Positions 24,526 to 37,487 of a stretch of 64,000 nucleotides of DNA are shown in pieces. Each line of letters opens with the position of its first letter. The first letter of the stretch is position 1. Under the pieces are notes generated by a model. It searched no databases, was not told where the DNA came from, and saw nothing but the letters and a program-made list of their open reading frames with translations. The position numbers and the translations under genes were made by a program. Source of the DNA: Tetranychus cinnabarinus (taxonomy: Eukaryota; Arthropoda; Arachnida; Trombidiformes; Tetranychidae); contig WHVY01000003.1 in the NCBI GenBank assembly GCA_022266195.1, positions 9,238,001 through 9,302,000 on the forward strand, given 5' to 3'.

Positions 24526-25774
24526 AATTTGTTATTGTCCAGTTGAATCATAAAAGGCTAAGTCAGAAGATGAAAATAAATATCTTGGACCATTTGATAA
24601 TTTCATGTAAAAACTTTGAAATTGGTTAACAATCGATTAATTAAAAATACAAACAATAGTCAAAATGAAAAGTAATTTTAAGTAAATATTGGTAATAATA
24701 AATGGAGCAAGAAGATAAAGTTAAAACTTGACTAATTAATAGTAATTACCATTCATGTGATACAAAGTTAACGGAAAACGTTTATATTACAGACTAGAGA
24801 TGGCACTGATTTACCTTATAAAACGTATCAAAATTGATTCAAGAACTATTCTTTCTTTTAATTAAGTTAAATTAAATCAATTTTAGATCCATTATTATCT
24901 TCGTATTTGTGTTTTAGTGACATTAGAATACTCAGTGTACCCATTGGTTCATACTTATTGGTTATCTGTGCTCGAACAGTTTGATTTTGATTGATTTGTG
25001 AATAAGCAAGTAAACACTGTATCTCAGTGGAGCTAAAAAATCACTCCAGACACGTTTTTTGGAACACTATTAAAACTTAAATCAAATAGATTTGATTTTC
25101 ATTTATAATCTAAACAACATGGATTTTGAATATTTTCATGTCACCTGAAAGAAAAGTAGGACATTTATTCGGTAATCTCAAAAGTTCAATTTGTTTAAAT
25201 ACTCTTCCATTACTCTATTTATCCTAAAAATTGATAAATTTTCGATCTCCTATCTAACTGAATTTGGTTTCTCTATTATCTTATCACTACAGAATATTAT
25301 CATTGTTACTTAATGTTGGAGTTTCACATTTCCTCTCGCACACTGTTCACACTGCCCATTTTCGTGTTAATTAACCCGTGTCTATCTGTTTGGCATTGAT
25401 CTATACCTTGATTGCTGAGTAATCAATATGGATTTCACATTCCTATAACGCTGTGAAAGATAAATGAATGGATCAAAGTGGTAAAATCGTTATATCTGAT
25501 GCTGATCAAAATAATTTCATTGGAATTCAATTTTTATTTACTTAAATATACATGTTTTATTGGAATAGCTAACACATTTAATCACATGTGAGATAAAATC
25601 GGTATTTATGTCAGCTTTTTTGAGTGCATCAGTACGATCCCTTTGCAAAGTTAGTAGAAAATTGTAAAAACAAATACAATGAAGGATAATGTCCATGTAA
25701 GTATAAGTTGAATAACAATTATAATTGTTGTCTGGATGTTAAAACTCATCAAATTGACTAGGTTGTTATGTTGC
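24526..25774. other. Intergenic, no gene seen
   Basis: AT-rich convergent interval between a + strand secreted gene and a - strand membrane protein gene. It probably includes both 3' UTRs. Confidence 0.5.
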
Positions 25775-26356
25775 TCAGGATTGAAGATACCCATAATAAT
25801 AAGATTTTTCTCTTGCAGTTAATTTCAACAAAGCACAATGGATTAGTGAAAACAATGATATGGTTATTGTGTAAATCATCAATACAATTTGGAGTTCATT
25901 TTCACGTCTAACAAGACTACAAAGGAAACCAACGAGAGAGGTGAACGAGAAAAACAATGAAATGTAATAATCTTCTGATATCAAAGCGATAAAGCCAACA
26001 GCAAAATAGACCAAACCGAGAGCAGATTTAACAAGAAACATATCAATCTCTTGGGTTATCAATTTGTTTAAATAGTTGGATGGAATCCTTGGTTCAGGTT
26101 CGGGTGTTTCAGTTGTTAAAGGCTTACTTGTTGGGTCAAATGGGTCAGACATGAAAAGTCTATTCGATAACTCTAACTCATGTTTCAATTTGCTGGTCCA
26201 AGCATCCTGGTTAAACACGAAAGAACAGATGAAGATGATTACATAAAGTGATGAGAGAAACATGGCAATAAGGAGAAAATATTTAACAATGAGTAAAATG
26301 ATTGATGGGTAATCACGTCGGTGTCTCGACGATGCTAAATAATCACCTAACTCCAT
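25775..26356 (-). CDS. Orphan multi-pass membrane protein
   Basis: The frame from ATG 26356 encodes 193 aa (MELGDYLASSRHRRD start). Hydrophobic helices are visible around IILLIVKYFLLIAMFLSSLY, at VYFAVGFIALI, at LFFSFTSLVGFLCSL and at VLMIYTITISLFSLIHCALL, so about four transmembrane segments. Between the first two is a loop of about 70 residues with a Thr/Pro/Glu-rich stretch. The ends are charged and probably cytosolic. The open frame continues upstream without an ATG, so an earlier 5' exon cannot be excluded. The layout is like tetraspan vesicle or MARVEL-type proteins, but no family motif is present. Confidence 0.6.
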   Translation of the reverse strand: MELGDYLASSRHRRDYPSIILLIVKYFLLIAMFLSSLYVIIFICSFVFNQDAWTSKLKHELELSNRLFMSDPFDPTSKPLTTETPEPEPRIPSNYLNKLITQEIDMFLVKSALGLVYFAVGFIALISEDYYISLFFSFTSLVGFLCSLVRRENELQIVLMIYTITISLFSLIHCALLKLTAREKSYYYGYLQS

Positions 26357-26783
26357 TCTTAGTTTGGTTGATTCTTGACGACTGCACAAAAACAAATTAA
26401 TAAAGTATTTTTGTTATACTTTACTTCACCAATTCACTCACAGTTAATTTGATGAAGTCTGCATGAAACCATGAATACAACTGATTGATTAACTTGTATA
26501 CAATGATTATATTGATCAATTTAATCTTGAATTCTAACCAAGTTATCTTGATTTTCGTGTGTGTATCATTTCTATTGTTTGTTTTTATCATAGCTGTTTA
26601 TTTGCTTTTATCTTTGGTTTTTCGATATATTTGGTAATTAGAAATCAAAGTCACTATGATCAATTAATTAAGACAAAAATAACTTTAATCGTTATTAAAA
26701 ATACAAAGATTTCACCGAGAAAGGAAAACAAATAATCTATTACAATTCATTTCCATGATAAGAAAGGTAACATTTAGTGGAGT
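26357..26783. other. Intergenic, no gene seen
   Basis: Short AT-rich spacer between the tetraspan gene start and the beta-galactosidase stop codon. It should hold the promoter of the former and the 3' UTR of the latter. Confidence 0.5.
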
Positions 26784-29179
26784 CTAAAAGTTTTCAGGGA
26801 CTGGTGCATCAATTTGTGGGGTATCATCAAAGTTAATTGAACATTTACCATCAGCCAAACAAGGAGTATCTTCAAGTTCAACAACAACTAATTCATTTGA
26901 TTCAGGGTAACCTTTGAGCCAAACTCCAGGAACATAGAGAGTAATTTGAGGTCCATTAGCGGGCCAATATCGTCCAAGACATTTACCATTAAGGTAAACA
27001 AATCCTTTAGTCAGATTACTTGGGTTAAGGAAAGTATCAGCTGGTTTAACATCGGCCGCCAAAGTAAATTGTCCTTTTAGAACTGCCGGAGTCAAAGACT
27101 GGCCCAGATTTTTGACCTCTTCCAAAGAACCCGCTACTTTCAAATCATATCCTTTAGTAACAAAGTCTTCCCAATCTTCAAGGTAAATGTGGTTCCAGTT
27201 TTTCAAAACTTTAGATCCAAGACTTACATCCCCGAAAATTCCCTGTTCACAAGAAATGCATCAACAAGATGAAAATTTTGAAATTGTAAGGTGAAGATTT
27301 AAGTTATACCAACCTTATGTTCAGCGATTTGTTGATCGTAGTTTATGCGTCCTTGGTTTTCAACAACAATATCAAGAATCGATCCTTTTTTAGCTCTGAT
27401 TGGAATTACCAAAGATTTTTCTTGCCTTCCAACGTATCCTTGGTAGATCTAAATGAATTACAATGTTGTTAGTATTTTTCGTTTCTTTCGAAGATAGTTG
27501 TTTGAATACAGATGAACTTTGCGTACCTTATCAACATAAATGTAAGCTCTATCTCTAAGGTTAGCCATTGTAAGAGTTGAGGGACTAGTGGGCCTGAAAT
27601 CGATTTTAGTTGAATAAAGAACTAGTCCATTTCTAGCTCCAAGATATTCAAATGCTTGTGGATCAGTTGCTGATTTAGATTTCCATGATGAAGTAAAGAG
27701 TTGAGGAAAAGCAGCGGTTAATTCCAGCTTGACTGGACCAAATTTGATCTTATCACTCGATTCTTTTATTTCAATCTCAGGAACTGGTAAATACTGGGAA
27801 TTTAAAAAGTAAAAAAATTATTTTACGAAACAATACTCAAGGATGACAAGAGTATCAATAATTTTTACCTTTGAAATAACTTTTTTAATAGCATCGTATT
27901 TGTCTGTCGTGTCTCCGGCTTCATTCATTGGCGAATCATAATCATAGCTGGTTATCTGTGGTTTGTATACTCCGCTTTCAAAGTTGGCTCCAGAATTGAA
28001 ACCAAATGAGGTTCCTCCGTAAAACATGTAACTAAATTGAGCAGAAATATTCTGGTTGGAAATAATGTATTAAATTGATTAATTGGTAAACTTACAAGGC
28101 AACTGACGCATTATAAGCTAAAATCTTGTCCAACCAATAGGTAACATCACTTGTAGATCTCTTCTGATGAGCTTCACCCCATCGATCCAACCATCCGGGG
28201 TAAAATTCAGAGTTAACAAGTGGTCCAGAAGCTCGATGGGCTCTCAAGACACCAAATACTTTGCTTGGTTCTTGTCCAATACCAAAATCGATAGTGGCTA
28301 GAGTTTGGTCGATTACAGCGCAACGAAGTCCATCATGGTTCGGTTGGTCAGTTGTGAATAAGATGACATCTTTACCTAAAGCTGAATGTACAATATCACG
28401 AAGTCGAGATGTATATTCAAAATCACAGGTTCCAAAAGCTCCATATTCATTTTCAATCTGTACTGTGATTATGGGTCCTCCATTTTTGTAAAGGTATGGC
28501 TTAATCTTAGGCAACAAAACATTAAACCATTTTTCAACATAATTCATGTAAATGTCATCATTACTTCGCAACTTGACATTATATTGCAACAACCACCATG
28601 GAAGTCCACCCTAAAGTAAAAATTTGATTAGTTAAAGGTCAATAATTAGCAAACATCAATAAGACTTACAAAATCTCTTTCAGCACAAGCATAAGGACCA
28701 ATTCTTAGGACCACAAGTAGATCAGCTTCTTGAGCTTTCTCAAAGAAGTCAGTTATGTTGAGATCACCTTCAAAATTGTATTCACCTTCTCTTGGTTCAT
28801 GAGATCCCCACTCAATATAACTAATCGAAACAATAAAATCAACATTAAAATTTCAAGCTGTAGATTTTTACTTACGTTTGAAGCGCATTTAAACCAGCAG
28901 CTCTAAGCTTGGTCAACCGATCAGTCCAATATTGATGTGGGGCTCGGAAATAATGGAAGCAACCAGCTACATAACGGAATGGCTCACCATCTTTGAGAAA
29001 ACAGTTGTTTACATTGTCAATCTCAAATTTACGGTCGACCTTAAATAAAATTGAAATTATAAAAGAAATAATTAGAATCAATTGAATTATCAACAAATAA
29101 ACATTCTTACCTTTGCAGACAATGTTAATGTAAACAAGCAAACATATAGAAACACTTGGGCAATCCTTTGAGGGATCAT
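26784..29179 (-). CDS. Beta-galactosidase, glycoside hydrolase family 35
   Basis: Removes terminal beta-galactose from glycans and glycolipids in lysosomes or outside the cell. Eight exons (- strand): 29179-29111, 29039-28876, 28820-28670, 28610-28096, 28031-27869, 27793-27527, 27448-27314 and 27242-26784, giving 1923 nt and 640 aa, a typical GLB1 length. Exon 1 encodes a signal peptide (MIPQRIAQVFLYVCLFTLTL). Family landmarks are FRYVAGCFHYFRAPHQYWTD, VLRIGPYACAERDFGGLPWW, the acid/base Glu in QIENEYG (E183) and the nucleophile in LVNSEFYPGW (E263). A GGTSFGFNSGAN motif follows. The C-terminal jelly-roll region has NLTKGFVYLNGKCLGRYWP. Both catalytic residues are intact, so it should be active. 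Confidence 0.95.
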
Positions 29180-30084
29180 CTTGCAGCTTACTCAAGAGTT
29201 GAAATGGTGAAAAAATGGTAATACAGTAGAAAACCAATGTTTTATTTCCATGGGGAAGTTACGCTGACATCAAGATAATGGTAACAGTCTAGAGATAATT
29301 ATAATAGTTAAATACATAACGGAATAATAATAGTTTTATCAATGTTGAATCAACCTGAACAATTGTCTTCTGCTGTCAAAAGACAATCTTGCCAATCAAT
29401 GATAGTCAAGAATAACTTGTAAAAATCTAAAAAACTGTAGCATATTTTTATCACTTTTCAGCTCAAATACAATTTACTTTTTGACTTTTTAGTGACGATT
29501 TCAATTATAAAGAGGAAAATATCTAAATCATCTTTATTATAAGTTTTGGGCTTTAAAGCACTCAAGAAAAGTTTTGAGGTAAGCCAATATTGTAACTATT
29601 TTGATTGCCTAATTAAGCATGTGATTGATTGAGTTCGTAAACAAAGAAAAACTTTGCCCGAAAGGCAAGTTATCAGTAATGCAATTAACAATAGATATGA
29701 TATAATTGGGGGATTCTAGGTTTCGATAGACCACGATAACTAGCTGTTGGTAAGATTAGCAATTATCAACAGACAAGTTGTTTTAATATGCACAACAAAG
29801 TATCAATGGTTTGGATGAATCGATTTTATAAAATATTTGATAGAATCAGAGCTTATCATTGATTAATTAGTGTAAATCAATATAAAGAAATAAATACAGA
29901 GAATAAATTTCCTGATGTTGTTAAATATCACTTTAGGGTTGAAACTTCCAAACTCAAACAAAATAACTTATTTTCAATGAAAGAAATGATCAAACACTTT
30001 CTTCAATCTATCGATATTTCACTTAATTTTATCGAATGATGTTAAAACCTTGATATTTCAAGAATTAATTCATAATAAAAGATT

Positions 30085-30712
30085 AAGCTGTTTTAGAGTA
30101 TCTGTTGAAAATTTGTTGATAGCGAAGACCACAGCAAGGTTGAACTGTCGGTAACTGTCTAGTTTTATGGACACAGGGCGTAAATAACAAGACTTTAATA
30201 TCCAATCACTGGAATAAAAAAACTGAAAACAACACAAAAGGAAAAGATATTAAAACTAATTCTGGAGTTGGCTGCTGGTCAATTTGTTTGACCACTAATG
30301 CAAGCATTTAATGTTGATAAGAAAATCCATTAACACAAAATACAATAGATTATCATTTTTATGGATTAATCAATTGAAATAAACATATGAGTGTCTTGTG
30401 ATTGGATCAAACTGTGTGTTAAATTAAGACTCCTCCCTGTGTCCGTACAATAAGACCATTACCGAAGCGGATATTATGATTGTGCGTTTCAAGATCAACA
30501 TTTCATTTCTCAAGAAGTTCCATATTCTGTCAACAAACAAATTAAAATAATTAAGTGATAAAAAATGAACTTCTAAATCTTATATCAACTGTAATCAGCA
30601 GGGACAGTTGCTCCTAGTGTACCATGTGTTTAAGATCTCTAATGGTTGCCACAATTACTACTTAATCGGGTAATAACCAGAGCTAGACACTTAATATCCA
30701 AGAAATTCCCTG
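30085..30712 (-). pseudogene. Broken partial copy of the formate-THF ligase gene
   Basis: Segments at 30085-30148 and 30465-30712 match exon 10, the intron next to it and exon 9 of the intact gene at about 40.7-41.2 kb, in the same orientation. Examples are TTTTAGAGTATCTGTTGAAA, CAAGAAGTTCCATATTCTGT and CAGCAGGGACAGTTGCTCCT. Intron sequence is retained, so it arose by DNA duplication and not from spliced mRNA. Substitutions and indels destroy the frame, and no other exons are present. The insertion at 30149-30464 splits exon 10. Confidence 0.8.
30149..30464. mobile_element. MITE-like 316-bp element with terminal inverted repeats
   Basis: The left end 30149-30180 and the reverse complement of the right end 30433-30464 match at about 24 of 32 positions. 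They share CGGTAA at the tips and GGACACAGGG internally. The element sits exactly in the gap that splits exon 10 of the neighbouring pseudogene fragment. There is no transposase frame inside, so it would be non-autonomous. No clear target-site duplication is seen; later mutation may have erased it. Confidence 0.6.
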
Positions 30713-31771
30713 TCCTAATCAACCTTGATTCCCAATCTGATTGACATTGAATGTAAGTATTCACCATGTTTAGTTATTCAGCAAATAATAATCACAATTG
30801 TTGTTTAACAAAAATTAACTCTTATTTTTATTTGATTACAGAGACACAAAAATATTTTAATACTGTTATATGATGTTTTCAGTGGTTTTTGATTACATTG
30901 TTAATCAGTGTCCAGACTGAGTGCATAAACTCACAAAGGATTTTGTTTCCCTTGTTATAACAATTGACCAGTCTGAACCGTAGACTCTAAGAAACTAAAA
31001 TATTGAAAAAGTATATTATGTTAACATTTAACGGAATCATATTTGTTGATTCCAATTACTTGGTATTGTTTCATTAAATTATGAATGGCTAATTTTGATT
31101 TTAATTGCAACTTGGCTGGGCCCTTATCCATTTAGATGCTTTTAGGTTAATCATTTTCCAACCTTTCCAAGTGTCGAGGGTCATTCCATTTACACTCAGA
31201 TTTTCAACTAAGGCCAATCATCTAGTCTAAATTGTTATCATGAGGAGAGAAAATCTTTACTCTAAAATTGGGTAAATTCATTAAATGATTCAATTGATGA
31301 TGGATGATTGAAACAATTGAATTACAATGCAGTTTCCAGTTTCCTTTAGATTTGGTTATTGTTTCAATGGTTGACCATTTGTGTTGGCTTTTCTGTGTCT
31401 TTGGTCGCAACTTTCGTTGTTTGAACAATCTAATGTTACTTAAGTAGATCACTTTTTCACCTCACGATTTCAATTTCAACAGGTTCACTCTTCAATGGTT
31501 AAACAGCAATCAGCTACTTGAAAGGGTAAACTCAATTGGTTGTTTGTTTTTTTCATCAAAATATGGACAAAGTTAACCATGAAGAAGATGAGAAACAAAA
31601 TGATGTTGATGATGATTTAAATGTCAAGGACCCTCTTTCAGCTGGGCAAAGGTCGGGTATTGTTGATAATTAATTGGTGTGATAAGTGATTAATGGTATT
31701 GACTGTTGGTGATCAGTTCTCATTCTCGCAATTCCTCTTTATACTCTTTACCATGGTTTGCTGTTTCAATC

Positions 31772-33920
31772 TTAAACATACTGTAACGGAATCATGGCAC
31801 AAACATAAACAGCTCCGTTATTGTTTCTCCACGATTTAGTGCCATTTACCTTTTCCCGTATCACCAAGCGAAGATCAAAAGGACCCTAAAAATGTGGACA
31901 AACAAATAAATATTATGAATTTGTTTCTGATCACAAAAAGCTGCATTCAAATCTCATTTGTAAAATTGACTTAAGCCACAAAAGCTTCAAATTTTATTCC
32001 TATTTTTGTATTTTTTTAAAATGACGACTCTGATTCAATGAATCAAAATGAGAAGCTTTGTTACCTTTTAAACAATTTAACCGTAAATTGTCTTAATAAA
32101 TGTCTGATTTAATGAAATCTATCAATTATTCTGTATATTAATCGACTTGATTGAGGTCTAATCTCTTCTCGATGTTAACAAGTGTTACTTTGAGTCTAAA
32201 AAAGCTTACCTTTGCTGCTGCAACTGGAACTGCATAAGTAAATTGAGTTGTGTAGGCCAAGTTACGCTTTATGGGAACCATTGATACAGGTACATTATCA
32301 AATACTCTGAACGTCTCTTTGCTCGCATCGATTGGTTTAACCATTGGAAGTTCAACAATTTTCTTACCCTTGATGGATGAAAATTTTCCGGTTAAAATCC
32401 TTTCGATTCCACGACTTGTATCAAAATATGGAGCTGATCAAAGAAACGAGACAAAATTATTATGAGTTGACAAAATTTTAGGAAAATTGCGTCTATTTTT
32501 GCTCTAATTCAGTATTGACTCGTGTTCTTGAAAAGACAAATTGATCAATCTTGTTTAATTTGTTGAATTAACTCGGTTGATTGTAACAAATTGAAAAACA
32601 TTGTCAAAATAACGGCATTACGTAATTACATGAGACGATATAAATGAATGACGTTAATGTTAGTGTTGCATGTCAGAATGAACTTGAAATGTTTACCATT
32701 ATTGTAGTATTTACTTTCATTGAAGATTTAACATTAAGCAACAATCTAAACATAGAAAGCAATTTAATTTAATTGTAATCTAATTTAACCCAAACTGGTG
32801 ACAACAATTGATCTGGAACACAGTTGAATAATACCATTGACATTGTTGTGTGATCAAAGCAGTGGGTCAATTCAACAATCTGATTCCATAATTTAACCGA
32901 TCAGAAGAGGTGTGGGTCACAAAAAAGCGACTTTCGTCAAATTGAAAATCAACTCAATTTTATCGAAAACCAATTTTAGTCTTTTCAAAGATTCATGTCA
33001 CATTTTGTTCCAACCGCTTGATATAGTCCACTCAAGTGAAAGCTGACGTCAAAATTCAAGCTTTCCGAGACTTTGGATGAATCCAATCTTTTTTCATAAA
33101 AAGTATATTTGAGTTGAAACCTTTGAAAGTTTCATTGATTCAGAAGCTAGAGCTTATCGACAAAAGTAAAGCCACTCGTAAAATAAGCAAACTGCTGATC
33201 ATATGAAAAAAACATCACGCTAGCTCATAGCTGATAATAAGAGCCATTTGAGCTGATTAGGATCAAGTTTGATGGCAGCATTATCAGTTAAGTATCGATC
33301 AAAGTTAAATGACCTAACCGCTACTACACATGATCCACGTCTTGAAAATGAATTTCCGAGGTTGATCGCAAGACCCAACTTAGACCATATTTACACAAAA
33401 TTTCAAATCTCTATCATGACTGGTTCAAGAAAAATTATCAAAATTGTTTCAACTTTAAAGCGCGATTGGGACAAAACTTGACATCTTACTGAACTTATGA
33501 AAAGACCTAACCTAATATTCAATGTTAAATTGAGTTGATTTTCAATTTGAATCAATTTTTGAATATCAAAAACAAAGGCAACCTTGAATTGAAGCATTTG
33601 TACTGATGATAATATTTGATGTTATTAGAAATGAAATATCGATTGACTTACTGAAGGTAATGGACATGGTTGTGTTTTGGCCTCTAAATAAAGGACATCG
33701 TTCCTTGTATTCACAGTCACTGATGTCAATTTTAATGTCTCTCGACAGGGAACTCCGTTCTTTGCCTGAAAAGGATGGAAAAGTAAATGAAATATTTGGA
33801 CAAATGATAGCCATTTAAAGGTTACTCACACAAATGGTATGGAGATTTACCAGCCTCTGAGAATCCAATGGATGAAGCGATAAACAGAGTTATAAGGATA
33901 TTTGCTTGACCGATAAACAT
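31772..33920 (-). CDS. ML-domain lipid-binding protein (NPC2/MD-2-like)
   Basis: Small secreted lipid carrier of the MD-2-related lipid-recognition family. Exons (- strand): 33920-33851, 33765-33652, 32433-32210 and 31885-31772, giving 522 nt and 173 aa. Exon 1 encodes a signal peptide (MFIGQANILITLFIASSIGF). Family-type features are a Cys-rich strand (IDISDCEYKERCPLFRGQNT), then a TMSITF strand, a middle region with LAYTTQFTYAVPVAAAK, and a final strand VYVCAMIPLQYV. The latter resembles the closing beta-strands of NPC2-like proteins. Sterol or fatty-acid transport, or innate recognition, is inferred from family. The intron of about 1.2 kb between exons 2 and 3 is long for this window. Confidence 0.7.
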
Positions 33921-36900
33921 GATTATTTTACATTCAAATGTTTATTCACATAGATATTTATCCAAAATCGTTGATTGATGTAAAATTTGTTTGAAAAGGT
34001 TGAGATTCAATGGTTATTGTTGATGTTGAACAAGTGAAAATGTTGTTGATAACAGAATTGAAAATTGTGATTCTCAAATTGTGAATCAGCTCAGTTTTAA
34101 TAACAATAATAATAGACGAAGAAAAACTCTCTTTGTGAGTAACAATTTAAGGTAAATTAGGAGAGACAACTGAGTGAGAAAAAAAGTTGAATGAAAATGA
34201 TAAAATTGAGTTGAACACTTGAAATTATCTGGTAAACTGGTTAGATACAGCAATGTTGAATTATGACTAAGGAGGGATTTACTTGGATTGAAGACGATTG
34301 AGGAGGATACTCAATGATTGTCTTCAGCAAACAGTTAATTGTAATAAAGATATCGTTAATAGCTATTAAAATAATCCACTTTTACTTGATAAATTGTTTG
34401 ACATTTCCGGAGCTAACAACATTGATTAGGATCGATCATTAGTTAATAGTCTATTTGTATAGCTTTCTGGTTACCTGCATTGCAATGTGTTTGCTGGCTA
34501 ATCTTTCCGTGTTACTCTCAATAATTAAATGATTTCTCCTCAATAATTTAAAGACAATCAATTGATTGCTTTTCCGAGGATAACCCACTCTTTAAATATC
34601 AATGGGACAATCTGTTAATGAAGAAACGTGATCAAATTGCTGCTGTTTATTTCCCTCATTCAATTGAACCACTTTATCCAAGACATTTGTTCAACAAAAT
34701 ACAAATGTCTTGCCTTTCCGATAGACTTAAATTGTCCAATAAATTGTTCAATTTAATTTGTTGGCGCTTTTGTTAATTTTTTATCATTAAACATGATCAC
34801 TGCTCTTGAAATTAGTGTTGAAACTTTCTTTCCGACATCAACAACACTTCTGTTTACGTATGTTTCAATGGATTCATGAGATACATTTTTTTCATGACAA
34901 AGCTTCAAAGGAAGTCACTTGTCTAGATAACATTCAAGTAATTTTGATGATTTCAAGTTAATTTGTTAAATTGTATTCTGTTGATCAACTTGTTTGCATT
35001 TTTAAATCTGTACAGTTCTAGAGGTTTTTGACTCACTTTTTTCACCCAATTTAATTGTAATATTTTTGATGTTTTTGAAAACAAGAGTAAATTAGTCTGA
35101 AGAAGTGTTGTCTGAAAAATTTCAATGTTAAACTCAGCATTTCATTTGCTTCTTTCAGACATTTTCTCCCAGTTTACAGATTTCATTGTGAAATGCTTAC
35201 GTGATGTAAAAGAAGAATGTAATAAAATTGATTCGGTAAACTCAACAGAATTCAGATTTTGCTGAAACAGAATCAGAAGATCAATGGTTGTATTGGAGTG
35301 ACACGTCCAGCTCGTTGAATTTTTAGCTTATTTCAGTAGATATTGAGTTTTTTGTTTCTTAATTTTGAATGATCTGAGTTCAATACTTGGGCCATTTGAA
35401 ACATTTACATTCATATCTTTCAGGTTATTTTCATAGTCATTTTAAGCTCATTTTAAAGTTAAGATTTGATTAAGTCTTGCATCTCATTTTCAGTAACATC
35501 TTATTTGGGTTGTGAAATGAACTAAAACTAAATTAATTATCCATTTGGTTAGAGATTTTTAATGATCAAAATTTGGATGAATTAAAATTGACTCTTGACT
35601 CTACCAAATACATCGAACTTGTAAAATCAGTTTGAAGTGTATCTATTCACTGATATCACGAAGAATCTCAAAGTTAGCAAAAATTTACTTTTCTCATCAA
35701 ATATTTAACCTCTTACAGAGATGTTGATATTATCAACGATTGCCTTGAAAGGAACGTTGATAAGTTTCATGGTCTTTCAGATAATTTTTCACTCTAATTG
35801 CGTCATTTCATTTAAAACAATCCATGCATCTCTTCAGTTTCAGTTTGAGCATCAGATGCACCAGCTGCTATAGCTTTTTCTCAGACAAAGTTTAGCTCTT
35901 TTTAGAGTATCTACTGAAAATTTATCGATAACTACGATTTTTGTGACGACCACAGAAAGATTGAATCGTTAATATTAAGAATATATTTTGAGAGCTCGAA
36001 CAGTTACCACAATTACCACACGATCAGTTAACCAGAGCTTCGACACTTAATATCAATTCTTGAGTCCAATATCAGCTCCAAATTCAGCTTCAGTAACTGT
36101 AAAAAAAGAGCAAAGCAAAATTGTTCACTTTTTTGTTTTTGTTGGAAATATAATATGTTCATTGTTCTTGGGAATTATTTTAACAACTCAACTCTATGTG
36201 CTGCCATTGGTTTCATGATTAGTTTGATTTTTATGTGTTTTTTGTGTATGAAATGAGTCGCTGTGGACATGGTTTGTCCTCACAGAACATGAACTTAACA
36301 TAATTTCTGATACTTTTGATAACATTTTAAATAACAAGGATAAAACAAATGAAGGCAAGAAAATGATATCATTTAAACACATTTTCAAAATGCTTTTGTA
36401 TTTCACTTTCCAATGTAATGTAAAACTCGAGTTTACAGCCTTATCTGACCAACCATTCAAGCCAACTGAAAGGTTGGTCTTTACTTTGAGTAAGGATGGG
36501 CGTCCGTAACATAAAGGATTTTATCAATGAATTAAGAGCTAAGATGATTTGTTCAATGAAGTCAGATCACTAATTTATCAGTTGATCACATTTTCTTGAA
36601 TGAATCATCAATAAAGTGAATAAAGATCCAAAATCAGGTGATTTTCAATGGTAAAACTTAATAACAAATGAAAATGATAAAAATCAATTTCTAACTTTGC
36701 GTCTTCGCTTCAGCTTACACTCAAAGGTAAATAACACAACAATATGATTAATCTTGGATTATGATCAATCAATAATAATTTGAATTTTCTAATTATTAAA
36801 TTATTCAGATTTGATTTTCTTATCAGAAATATCAACAAGTTCTGGCAACTTTTAATTGTCTTGATTAATCATAGTTAACTGACTCCGATCGAGTCAAATA

Positions 36901-37487
36901 ATGGTCTACAAGCACTTGATGTACCACAAGTGGAGATGTTCTTGTGACTCTGAAATTATTGAGACAATTAGAGAATCAGAAGTTCGGATTCAGAATTAAT
37001 AAGAGCTAAACTTTTGATACTCTAATATGATAATATAATATTAATTGTAATATTAATATTAAAATGTTATTCATTTCATTCATATTTTTACATCAACAGT
37101 GGTAATGAAATGAAAATGAAATGTTCAATTGGATCGATAAAAACGACGAGATAAATTCAAGTACCGAATGGTAAGTTAATAATACCGGCTTTGATCAACA
37201 ATAATCTAATCAAATTATTAATAAAGTAAGAGTATAATGAAGAAAAGGAAAACTAATTGAATGAAAAACATCGAAAGGCTGGCTAATAGATCCAGAAATG
37301 AATAAGGTTGAAAATTTAGAGGGGAGAAAGAGAGAAAAACAAAGATTTCTGTTGATCTTATGAATCAGCATTCAGACGTTGTTATATACCTTAACCTTGT
37401 TTCTGCTTTTTTTAAACAAATTTAACCTTCTTTTAATCAATCAGATGACCTTAATTGGACTCTTTTCGTTACTGTGAAAATTTAATT
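33921..37487. other. Intergenic with one gene fragment
   Basis: 3.6 kb between the ML-domain gene start and the ZIP-like gene start, so it contains two divergent promoters. A second broken formate-THF ligase copy lies at about 35665-36118 (listed separately). Elsewhere it is AT-rich, with no credible coding frame. Confidence 0.5.
35665..36118 (-). pseudogene. Second broken partial copy of the formate-THF ligase gene
   Basis: The segment starts with sequence matching the 3' UTR and last-exon end of the intact gene (39.94-40.1 kb; shared GATAAGTTTCATGGTCTTTC and TCATTTAAAACAATCCATG). It then jumps to exon 10 (GCATCAGATGCACCAGCTGC) and to exon 9 with its flanking intron (AGCTTCAGTAACTGTAAAAA). 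Exons 11-13 are deleted and the frame is destroyed. It has the same orientation as the parent. Retained intron edges show a genomic duplication followed by deletion. Confidence 0.85.

Larger units (their letters stand above)
29180..31771. other. Intergenic with gene debris and a small inverted-repeat element
   Basis: This 2.6-kb interval contains no intact gene. It holds a broken copy of part of the downstream formate-THF ligase gene (about 30085-30712), itself split by an element with terminal inverted repeats at 30149-30464; both are listed separately. The remainder is AT-rich without coding signals. Confidence 0.6.

Noticed and set aside
29660..29680. Short hairpin resembling a bacterial terminator
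   Set aside because: The genome is eukaryotic and the stem is only about 6 bp with no adjoining gene end, so it is probably chance.
37025..37075. AT-only palindromic stretch
   Set aside because: Low-complexity TAATATTA repeats are expected in this base composition; no arms extend beyond it.
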